From positions 1 through 5,206 of the forward strand of contig DAOVJK010000230.1 in NCBI GenBank assembly GCA_030673265.1: a stretch of DNA of 5,206 nt, in the 5' to 3' direction. The position numbers and the translations under genes were made by a program. Under the pieces are notes generated by a model. It ran no database searches and had not been told where the DNA came from. It saw only the letters and a program-made list of their open reading frames with translations. This document shows, one piece after another, positions 1 to 5,206 of this stretch. Source of the DNA: Pseudomonadota bacterium (GTDB lineage: Bacteria > Desulfobacterota > Desulfobulbia > Desulfobulbales > JAGXFP01). Positions within the stretch are counted from its first letter, which is position 1. Each line of letters starts with the position of its first letter.

Positions 1-33
1 AAAAGTCATTTTAACTGATTGTACTTGTGTGTT

Positions 34-46
34 AAACCTTTGGTTT
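34..46. repeat. Short perfect inverted repeat (dyad 1)
   Basis: AAACC-TTT-GGTTT is a perfect 5-bp inverted repeat around a 3-base spacer, within AT-rich DNA. It could be an operator half-site pair or a small hairpin. A dyad this short can also arise by chance. It is listed because a second dyad of the same arm and spacer size lies 27 bases away, centre to centre. Confidence 0.35.
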
Positions 47-311
47 GCTGTGGAATAACAATTTGTACCAAATGAAATACATGGTTTGTTTTTCAGATAG
101 CGCAGACTTCGAAACTACTCACCCTGCGGGCCAGCCGATATATCCGTATAGCACCTCTCAGGGGGGTATTGTACAGAATCTGCTGTATAAGGCTTTCAGC
201 ATACTAAAGTATCGGAGTCTCCCTCTGGCCGCTTACCTGCTGAAAACATCATACTTTGCCTATCGAGCGTTTCGCAATCGGGCATCTCGACTGGTGCAAT
301 ATACGGGCTAA
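45..311 (+). CDS. Doubtful 88-codon ORF, unknown function
   Basis: This frame opens with TTG at 45, shortly after an in-frame TAA at 33-35. In-frame ATG codons follow at 72 and 81. None of the three has a recognisable Shine-Dalgarno sequence. The predicted product is rich in Tyr, Leu and Arg, with a basic, aromatic C-terminal half (for example AYLLKTSYFAYRAFRNRAS). I recognise no family, signal peptide or catalytic motif. It is not a shadow of another gene, since no other ORF covers this stretch. Its stop codon (309-311) lies inside the terminator hairpin at 290-336, which is possible for a short gene but also fits a non-coding RNA whose sequence happens to stay open. The lack of an initiation signal and the RNA-like pairing of the same bases argue against coding. 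It could also be a remnant of a degraded gene. Confidence 0.2.
   Translation: MLWNNNLYQMKYMVCFSDSADFETTHPAGQPIYPYSTSQGGIVQNLLYKAFSILKYRSLPLAAYLLKTSYFAYRAFRNRASRLVQYTG
61..73. repeat. Short perfect inverted repeat (dyad 2)
   Basis: ATTTG-TAC-CAAAT is a perfect 5-bp inverted repeat around a 3-base spacer. Its ACCAAA segment is the reverse complement of TTTGGT in the dyad at 34-46, so the two sites share a core in opposite orientation. This may be paired binding sites for a regulator of a plus-strand transcript, or coincidence in AT-rich DNA. Confidence 0.35.
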
Positions 312-336
312 TCCGCTCATCCCGACCAGTTTTTTT
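144..336 (+). ncRNA. Candidate structured small RNA, family not recognised
   Basis: Several helices can be drawn by eye on the plus strand. The strongest pairs CCGTATAGCACC (144-155) with GGTGCAATATACGG (293-306), giving 12 base pairs with one 2-base AA bulge. Inside it lie TACAG/CTGTA (172-176 with 183-187, 6-base loop), TTTCAGCA/TGCTGAAA (194-201 with 238-245, 8 bp) and TCGAG/CTCGA (263-267 with 286-290). Together they would make a multibranched fold closed by the long-range helix. A terminator-like hairpin and T-run follow directly. AT-rich DNA lies upstream, as expected for a small RNA gene. The 5' end is not determined and may lie upstream of 144. No known family (tmRNA, 6S, RNase P RNA, GEMM riboswitch) was recognised. 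The same bases stay open as the doubtful ORF at 45-311, so the two readings compete. Confidence 0.3.
290..336 (+). terminator. Plus-strand intrinsic terminator 1 (bulged hairpin)
   Basis: ACTGGT (290-295) pairs with ACCAGT (325-330), and CGGG (304-307) pairs with CCCG (321-324). The two right-hand arms abut, while the left arms are separated by an 8-base bulge. A run of seven T (330-336) follows at once, giving the hairpin-plus-U-tract form of a Rho-independent terminator on the plus strand. Read on the minus strand, the hairpin is not followed by T residues, so it does not look like a terminator for the pump operon. The long bulge makes it weaker than a simple stem. Confidence 0.55.
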
Positions 337-369
337 AAGGGTTTTCGGTTTTTGACGGAAACCCTTTTT
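337..369 (+). terminator. Plus-strand intrinsic terminator 2
   Basis: AAGGGTTTTC (337-346) pairs with GGAAACCCTT (357-366). This gives ten pairs including one G-U, closing a loop of about ten bases, and TTTTT runs from 365 to 369. The T-run lies on the plus-strand 3' side. On the minus strand the stem is followed by TT then A residues, so a canonical terminator exists only for rightward transcription. The hairpin ends right at the permease stop codon (TAA, 368-370), and the U-tract overlaps it. A weaker bidirectional effect on the operon's 3' end is possible. With the hairpin at 290-336 this makes a tandem pair. Confidence 0.7.
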
Positions 370-3300
370 ATCTGGTGATTACCCCCAGCTTTTTTCGGAC
401 ATCGTAATAGATGGCGTAGAGGGTGGGATTGAGGAGCAGGATCACTATGGTGGAGAAGAGGATGCCGTAGCCCAGCGAGATAGCCATGGGCACTAGAAAA
501 CGGGCCTGGATCGATTGCTCGAAGATCATCGGCGCCAGACCGAAGAAAGTGGTAAAGGCGGTGAGAATGATCGGCCGGAACCGGCGGATTGCCGCCTTGT
601 AGGCTGCTTCGATGGGTTCCTCCCCTTCATCGGTCAGGCGGTTGGCCGTCACCGTGAAGACCAGGCCACCGTTTACCACAATGCCACAGAGGGCGATCAT
701 CCCGAAGATACTGATGATGCTCAAATCGTAGCCCATGATGATATGGCCGAGCAGGGCGCTGACCAGGCCGAAAGGAATGCTGACCATGATCAGCATGCCC
801 TGTGCATAGCTTCTGAACAGGGCGGCCAGCAGACAGAAGATCGCCGGCAGGGCGAAACATATTCCGTACAGCAGGTTTTTTACCGCCTTGCGTTGCTCAC
901 GCTGGCGACCCTGGAAGGAGTATCTGAGGCCGGAATATCTGGCCAGCAAGTCAGGCATATAATTCTCTTTGAGACTGGCCAGAACCATGTTTTCGTTGGC
1001 TTGGCCCGGCACCACGTTGGCGGTGACATTCAGGACCCGTTTGCCGTCAACTCTGGTTATCTCGGTATAAGCCCGGTTATGGGTGAGACTTGCCGCATCT
1101 TTAAGAGGGATCTCACCGCCGTCCGGGGTGCGGATCAGCAGCTGTTCAAGATTAAAGAGGGAGTCTCTTTCCGATGCCGGCAGCCGGACCATGACCTTGA
1201 TCTCATCGCGACCCCGCTGTTGTCTCAGCGCCTCGGCCCCGTAAAAAGAATGGCGGAGCTGACTACCGAGATCCTTGGCCGTCAGTCCCATGGAGCGCCC
1301 CTCCGGACGCATCTTGAAGTCAAGCTGCGGTTTGCCCTTGGCGAAACCGTCATTTATATCGGTGACGCCGCTGAAATTGGCCAGACTGTCGGCCAGGTTG
1401 GCAGCGGCCAGCTCCAGGGTAGCGGGGTCGGGATGGGTCAACTCGACATTGATGGCAGAGGAACCTCCCGGCCCGACCAGATAATCGAAGAACAACTTTT
1501 CCAGCCCTTCGATTTCACCGACCTCCTGACGCCAGACCTTGCTGAATTCCCGGGTGGAGATTGTCCGCTCATTCTGGGCGACCAGGTTGATGGTGATTTC
1601 GGCGGTGTTACTGCCCCGGCGACCGATATCGGTCATGATCCCCACCATGATTTCCCGGCCGCCGCTCTTTTCTATCGCCCGCATGCCGCTTTGCTCAACC
1701 TGGCGGGCAATTTTCCGGACCTCGTCAAGGCTGGTACCGAACGGCAGTTCTATCTCGGCATCGATCCGGTCTGTCTCGATCCGGGGCCGGAATGAAAAAT
1801 TTATCCAGCCGCTGTCCCAGTATGCATATGAGATAGACAGCACCGCTACGGCCAACAGGGCAATAACGTATCGGGAATTAAGGCAGAAGCGCAGCGTAGG
1901 GCAATAGATTTCACTTATGAACCGGTCCAGTTGCTTACCGCAATAAGCGGGGACGGTGTTCACCAGGCCAAGTAAACCACCGGTTCTGTTCTTGCCGTCA
2001 TAGGTCAGATGGGCCGGCAGAATGAACATGCATTCGATCAGGGAGATCACAAAAACGGCGATCACCACGGCCGGAAGAATAGCGAAGAAGCGACCGGTCG
2101 AGCCGGGAATGAAGAGCAGGGGCGTAAAGGCTATTATATTGGTGGCCACCGCGATCATCACCGGGGCCGCCATTTCCCGCACTCCGGCGATTGAGGCGGC
2201 CAGCGGCGAAAGCCCCCCCTGTTTTTTATGGTAGAAAATATTTTCACCCACCACCACGGCATCGTCAACGACGATGCCCAGGGTGATGATGAAGGCGAAC
2301 ATCGAAACCATGTTAATGGTCCCGCCGATCCCGACCAGGATGATAAAGGAGCCGACAATGGAGATCGGCACTCCCATTGAAACCCAGAAGGCCAGGCGAG
2401 GTTCAAGAAAAAGGCCCAGGGTCAGCAGGACGAGGATAAGGCCCAGGGCGCCGTTACCAAGCAACAGGTTAAGGCGGTCCTGATAGAGCTTCGAACGATC
2501 GTTATAAGTGACCAGGCCCAGGCCCGGCGGCAAGGTGGGAGTAAGGGCGTCGATGTAGCCCTGGACGGCCCGGGAAATATCCTGCGGAGTCTGCTCTCCG
2601 GTCCGGTAAACGAAAAAATGAATCGCCCGTTTACCGTTATAATAGGCTTCCCTGGTCGTATCGGCAAAACTTTCGCTGATCGTTGCTACTTCACCGAGTC
2701 GAACCTCGGTCCCGTCATCCTGGCTGATCAGGACGATATCGGCAAATTCATCGGCGAACTCCCGCTTCTCTAAAGTGCGCAGTAAGACCTCGCCGCCCTT
2801 GGCCTTGATGCCGCCGCCGGGGACGTCAACCGCCCTCTGGCGAACCTGCTCGGCAATGGTTCCCAGGGTCAGTCCGTATGAACTGAGAGTAGCCTGGGGA
2901 ATTTCTATGGCCAGTTCCGGCTGGCGGATCCCCCGTAACTCCACCTGGGTGATCTCCGGCAGATCGGTGAGGTCGTCACGAACGGACTGGGCCAGATCGT
3001 ACAGGGTCCTTTCATCGACCTCGCCATAGAGGGCGATCCTGACCACGCCGCGCCGTCTGCTCCGCAGGCTTATCGAAGGCTTTTCTGCGTCATCCGGCAG
3101 GGAGCTGATCCGGTCCACCGCACTTTTTATTTCCTGGAGGCTCTTATCGCCATTGGCGCCGGTCAGCAGTTCGATGTTTAGAGAGGCCCGCCCTTCCTGG
3201 GCAACGGCGATAACCCTTTCAATATCATCAAGGGCCCGGACCTCTTCCTCGATGGCCAGCACAACCCCCTCTTCAACCTCTTCCGGACTGGTGCCGGGGT

Positions 3301-3475
3301 AGCTTACCGAGATAGTCACTATGTCGAGATCGTACTCCGGGAAGACCTCCTGGGTAATGGTGGAGGCGGCAATCAGGCCGCCGACCAGAAAGGCCAGCAT
3401 CAGCAGGTTGGCGGCAACGTGGTTTCTGGCCATCCAGCCTAATAAAGATTTCCCGCCCGATTCATCCTTAATCAT
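368..3475 (-). CDS. RND efflux pump inner-membrane permease (AcrB-like)
   Basis: Complete 1035-residue permease of the RND superfamily, AcrB/HAE1-like in size (AcrB has 1049 residues). In this family a homotrimer uses the proton gradient to move substrates from the periplasm or outer leaflet into the TolC-type duct. The architecture fits: helix 1 at about 18-40, a periplasmic porter/docking loop at about 41-335, helices 2-6 at about 340-487, helix 7 at about 534-552, a second periplasmic loop at about 553-865, and helices 8-12 at about 866-1017. Family signatures include QEVFPEYDLDIVTISVSYPG near residue 42 and the helix 4 motif LGIVVDDAVVVGEN, whose Asp404/Asp405 match the AcrB proton-relay aspartates. 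Helix 11 has RRFRPIILT, where Arg965 and Thr972 match AcrB Arg971 and Thr978. The oddity is helix 10, GIVVNGG (931-937), which lacks the AcrB Lys940 equivalent. The start is supported by AGAAGGA 7 bases upstream, and the gene overlaps the adaptor by 8 bases. The substrate cannot be assigned. Confidence 0.96.
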   Translation of the reverse strand: MIKDESGGKSLLGWMARNHVAANLLMLAFLVGGLIAASTITQEVFPEYDLDIVTISVSYPGTSPEEVEEGVVLAIEEEVRALDDIERVIAVAQEGRASLNIELLTGANGDKSLQEIKSAVDRISSLPDDAEKPSISLRSRRRGVVRIALYGEVDERTLYDLAQSVRDDLTDLPEITQVELRGIRQPELAIEIPQATLSSYGLTLGTIAEQVRQRAVDVPGGGIKAKGGEVLLRTLEKREFADEFADIVLISQDDGTEVRLGEVATISESFADTTREAYYNGKRAIHFFVYRTGEQTPQDISRAVQGYIDALTPTLPPGLGLVTYNDRSKLYQDRLNLLLGNGALGLILVLLTLGLFLEPRLAFWVSMGVPISIVGSFIILVGIGGTINMVSMFAFIITLGIVVDDAVVVGENIFYHKKQGGLSPLAASIAGVREMAAPVMIAVATNIIAFTPLLFIPGSTGRFFAILPAVVIAVFVISLIECMFILPAHLTYDGKNRTGGLLGLVNTVPAYCGKQLDRFISEIYCPTLRFCLNSRYVIALLAVAVLSISYAYWDSGWINFSFRPRIETDRIDAEIELPFGTSLDEVRKIARQVEQSGMRAIEKSGGREIMVGIMTDIGRRGSNTAEITINLVAQNERTISTREFSKVWRQEVGEIEGLEKLFFDYLVGPGGSSAINVELTHPDPATLELAAANLADSLANFSGVTDINDGFAKGKPQLDFKMRPEGRSMGLTAKDLGSQLRHSFYGAEALRQQRGRDEIKVMVRLPASERDSLFNLEQLLIRTPDGGEIPLKDAASLTHNRAYTEITRVDGKRVLNVTANVVPGQANENMVLASLKENYMPDLLARYSGLRYSFQGRQREQRKAVKNLLYGICFALPAIFCLLAALFRSYAQGMLIMVSIPFGLVSALLGHIIMGYDLSIISIFGMIALCGIVVNGGLVFTVTANRLTDEGEEPIEAAYKAAIRRFRPIILTAFTTFFGLAPMIFEQSIQARFLVPMAISLGYGILFSTIVILLLNPTLYAIYYDVRKKLGVITR

Positions 3476-4667
3476 TGCGGGGTCCTTCTTCAGTGACCCT
3501 TAAGGCCATGCCGGGCAGAGGCGTCTGGATGCGGCTGGTGATGATTTTTTCGCCCGCGTCAATATTCATGCTGACCAGCAGTTCGTCTTTCCGGCGCCAT
3601 TTAATTTTGGCCTGGCGGATGTCCAGTTTTCCCTGACGATTCCGGACCCAGACCTGGTTATTGCCGCGGATTGCCGGTCTGGGGATAGAGTAAACATTTT
3701 CCAGGATGCCACCTGCTATTTCGACCCGGACGTAGCTGCCCAGCAGAATTTTGGCTTGGGCCGAAGAGCCGGAGCCCTTTTTCGGCTGTTGCAGCGCAAG
3801 CGGGTCTTCAATGGTAATCAGGACTCTGGCCATGCGCCCCTTGGGGTCAAGCTCGCCAAGCAGTTTAAAGAGATGGCCATCCCTGGTGAGCGGGGTATTG
3901 CTGCTGTCATCAAGGATGACCTTAACCCGGCTGCCTATTTCGTGTTGGCCATTCGGGAATTTCAGTCTGGAAAGTTCAGCCGGCGATACCGAAACCTGGA
4001 TCCAGAACAGATCGGTTCCCACCAGCCTGGCGATCGGGGTCTGCTGCCCGACCCACTGACCGGTTTCGGCAAACTGTTCAAGGACCAGGGCGTTAAAGGG
4101 GGCCTTGATAACCGTCCGCTTTTTGGCAAGCTCGGCCGTGTCCAGCCGACTTTGTGCTGCCGCAAGTTTCGCTTCGGCATTTTTCAGGTGGGGTTCCCGC
4201 AGGGCCAATTTCCTGCTTGCTTCTATCGCGGCGCTGTTCTTCTCAAACAACTGCCACTCGCGGCGGGCGATGATCTGCTTGCCCCGTTCAATCTCGAGCT
4301 GATACTCGGCTTCAACCACTTCCGCCTGGCGTTCCCTGACCTGCAGTTCATAATCAATCGGGTCGATCTGGGCAAGGAACGCGCCCTGGCCGATAATGCC
4401 GCCGGGGACCAGTTCGGGATTGATGGCGGTCAACCGGCCTTCAACCTCGGATGACAGAGTGATCTTTCGGGCCGGTATCACCGTCCCGAAGGCCTCAACC
4501 GACACCGGCTGATCGGCAGGGCTGATCTCGATCACCGAGACGATGGGCACCGGTCTCTGCGGCCGGGTTTTCTGGGTTTTCGGCCGGAAGGCATACAGTA
4601 AGGAGGCAATACCGACCGTCACGGTCAGGATCACGAGCGAAGAAACGATTTTTCCGGGTATTTTCAT
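3468..4667 (-). CDS. RND efflux periplasmic adaptor (membrane fusion protein)
   Basis: Complete 399-residue HlyD/AcrA-type adaptor that would bridge the permease and the outer-membrane channel. A hydrophobic stretch at about 7-27 after a short basic N-terminus (MKIPGK) is an uncleaved anchor or signal. There is no lipobox cysteine, so it is not an AcrA-style lipoprotein. The first half of the lipoyl domain is at about 67-106 (LSSEVEGRLTAINPELVPGG). A charged, Ala/Glu-rich coiled-coil hairpin follows at about 107-182. The second lipoyl half is at about 184-217 (VIKAPFNALVLEQFAETGQW), then a beta-barrel at about 220-320 and a membrane-proximal domain at about 321-390. The length is usual for the family. 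The start ATG has AAAGGAA upstream and lies 2 bases after the stop of the channel gene. The 3' end overlaps the permease by 8 bases. The cognate partners are inferred from this operon arrangement. Confidence 0.94.
   Translation of the reverse strand: MKIPGKIVSSLVILTVTVGIASLLYAFRPKTQKTRPQRPVPIVSVIEISPADQPVSVEAFGTVIPARKITLSSEVEGRLTAINPELVPGGIIGQGAFLAQIDPIDYELQVRERQAEVVEAEYQLEIERGKQIIARREWQLFEKNSAAIEASRKLALREPHLKNAEAKLAAAQSRLDTAELAKKRTVIKAPFNALVLEQFAETGQWVGQQTPIARLVGTDLFWIQVSVSPAELSRLKFPNGQHEIGSRVKVILDDSSNTPLTRDGHLFKLLGELDPKGRMARVLITIEDPLALQQPKKGSGSSAQAKILLGSYVRVEIAGGILENVYSIPRPAIRGNNQVWVRNRQGKLDIRQAKIKWRRKDELLVSMNIDAGEKIITSRIQTPLPGMALRVTEEGPRND
3483..3489 (-). promoter_or_regulatory. Ribosome binding site of the permease gene
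   Basis: On the minus strand AGAAGGA ends 7 bases before the ATG at 3475. It lies inside the last codons of the adaptor gene, whose stop TAA (3468-3470) is downstream of this ATG. This fixes the permease start at MIKDESGG rather than at Met15, and suggests translational coupling between the two genes. Confidence 0.8.
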
Positions 4668-4669
4668 GG

Positions 4670-5206
4670 TCAGTGTTCCTTTCCGGGTATGGCAAGAAAA
4701 TCAGTTCCGCCCAGGGCGCGGTAGAGGTGCACCCTGGTGATCAGTAATTGTCTGTTCTGGATCAGCACTTCTCTTTCCAGTCGTTGTAAGGACTGCAGGG
4801 CAGTAAGGACCGGCAGATAATCGGTAAGGCCCTGCATATAACGGTTGCGGGTTTCAGTAAGATTAGCCCTGGCAATCTGCAGATGATCGGTGAGTGAGGC
4901 GAGCAGTTCCGTCTGGTACTTCTCCTGCCAGATCCCGTTTTCGGTCTCTTCAATGGCGGTCAGAAAAGTCTGGGTGTAGGTAGCGACGAGTTCTTCCAGA
5001 TAATACTTACGTTTGGCCACTTCGCTCTTTCTTTTCCCCCAGTCGATGAGCGGCATGAAAATATCACCCATAATTGACATGAAAAAATTGTCGGCGGAAA
5101 AACTGGCTCCGGAATAGCCGGTGCTGCCCGTCAGGTTGAGCCGGGGCAGACGATCGGCAACGGCCTCAGCAATCTTCTGATCAGCGGCGAGCAGTTGAGC
5201 ATGGAT
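4670..5206 (-). CDS. TolC-family outer-membrane efflux channel, C-terminal part
   Basis: The frame is open from the window edge to a TGA at 4670-4672 and gives the last 178 residues of an outer-membrane factor. The true start lies beyond the right edge. The Met codon at 5078-5080 is internal, because typical family sequence continues upstream of it (ADRLPRLNLTGSTGYSG). Residues are numbered from the window edge. The beta-strand segment with LPRLNL lies at about 20-35, followed by MPLIDWGKRKSEVAKRK (51-67), which leads into the second long helical hairpin. The family's equatorial/helical motif QGLTDYLPVLTALQSLQR is at about 125-142, and the ending LYRALGG (161-167) is typical of these channels. 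In the family, a trimer forms an outer-membrane barrel and a periplasmic alpha-tunnel docked by the adaptor. No lipoprotein or signal peptide call can be made because the N-terminus is missing. Confidence 0.93.
   Translation of the reverse strand: MHAQLLAADQKIAEAVADRLPRLNLTGSTGYSGASFSADNFFMSIMGDIFMPLIDWGKRKSEVAKRKYYLEELVATYTQTFLTAIEETENGIWQEKYQTELLASLTDHLQIARANLTETRNRYMQGLTDYLPVLTALQSLQRLEREVLIQNRQLLITRVHLYRALGGTDFLAIPGKEH
4676..4682 (-). promoter_or_regulatory. Ribosome binding site of the adaptor gene
   Basis: AAAGGAA on the minus strand sits upstream of the adaptor ATG at 4667, with 9 bases between AGGA and the ATG. It lies within the last codons of the outer-membrane channel gene, which stops 2 bases before this ATG. 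This supports the chosen start and tight coupling of the two genes. Confidence 0.75.

Larger units (their letters stand above)
1..143. other. AT-rich leader region without recognised gene
   Basis: Bases 1-120 contain about one third G+C by direct count, against about half in the next 120 bases and more in the pump genes. No convincing open frame with a ribosome binding site is present on either strand. The only structure I see is a pair of short perfect dyads at 34-46 and 61-73. By composition and position this could be a promoter region for a plus-strand transcript ending at the terminators at 290-369. I could not find a good -35/-10 pair at proper spacing, so no promoter is called. Confidence 0.4.

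Noticed and set aside
31..37. GTTAAAC resembles an integron attC core site (GTTRRRY).
   Set aside because: It is a single 7-base match in AT-rich DNA. No partner core and no attC-like imperfect palindrome were found at a suitable distance.
200..267. Imperfect direct repeat: CATACT...TATCG...AG at 200-217 and again at 250-267, each preceded by CTGCTG.
   Set aside because: The similarity is broken by mismatches and unequal spacing, and partly reflects the inverted-repeat arms already described. It is too weak to call a repeat.
1..367. Insertion sequence end, tRNA, tmRNA or CRISPR array in the left-hand region.
   Set aside because: No terminal inverted repeats with a transposase remnant, no tRNA-like cloverleaf or CCA end, and no regularly spaced repeats were found.
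515..1795. A 426-codon plus-strand open frame antisense to the permease gene.
   Set aside because: Its triplets are in exact register with the permease codons, so a stop could only appear where the permease uses TTA, CTA or TCA. Avoidance of these codons in a GC-leaning gene leaves the antisense open. The product is low-complexity Asp/Gln/Gly/His-rich sequence with no family features.
3756..4454. A 232-codon plus-strand open frame antisense to the adaptor gene.
   Set aside because: It is in the same codon register as the adaptor and has the same explanation as the other long antisense frame. No ribosome binding site or recognisable domain was seen.
4670..5080. A 136-residue protein starting at the Met codon at 5078-5080.
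   Set aside because: The frame remains open for 42 more codons to the window edge and encodes typical TolC-family sequence, so this Met is internal to a longer, truncated gene.

Overview
The window is mostly the distal part of a minus-strand operon for a tripartite RND-type efflux pump. It also holds about 370 bases of non-operon DNA at the left end. The proteins are typical of a Gram-negative bacterium: an outer-membrane TolC-like channel, a periplasmic adaptor and an inner-membrane proton-driven permease. The operon is moderately GC-rich. Protein style and the channel-adaptor-permease gene order would fit a deltaproteobacterial (Desulfobacterota-like) genome, but this is an impression and not a firm placement.

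The layout is read along the minus strand, from high to low coordinates. (1) 5206-4670 is the C-terminal 178 residues of a TolC-family outer-membrane factor, whose N-terminus lies beyond the window. (2) 4667-3468 is a complete 399-residue periplasmic adaptor (membrane fusion protein) with an N-terminal membrane anchor. (3) 3475-368 is a complete 1035-residue RND permease with 12 predicted membrane helices and two large periplasmic loops. The genes are packed tightly, with a 2-base gap and then an 8-base overlap. Each downstream gene has a clear Shine-Dalgarno sequence inside the end of the gene before it, so they are almost certainly co-transcribed and translationally coupled. Together they would form a channel that takes substrate from the periplasm or outer leaflet and expels it across the outer membrane. 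The substrate cannot be read from the sequence.

The left end (1-367) is different. Bases 1-120 are AT-rich (about one third GC) and carry two short perfect dyads. Bases 121-300 are about 50% GC and can form several helices, including a 12-bp long-range helix. Two hairpins, each followed by a T-run on the plus strand, lie at 290-336 and 337-369. They indicate that a plus-strand transcript ends here, converging on the pump operon. Its source is unclear. It may be an unrecognised structured small RNA, an 88-codon ORF (45-311) with no ribosome binding site, or a transcript entering from outside the window. This is the least explained part of the window. Within the pump, the main oddity is the permease's tenth membrane helix, which lacks the lysine of the classical proton relay.
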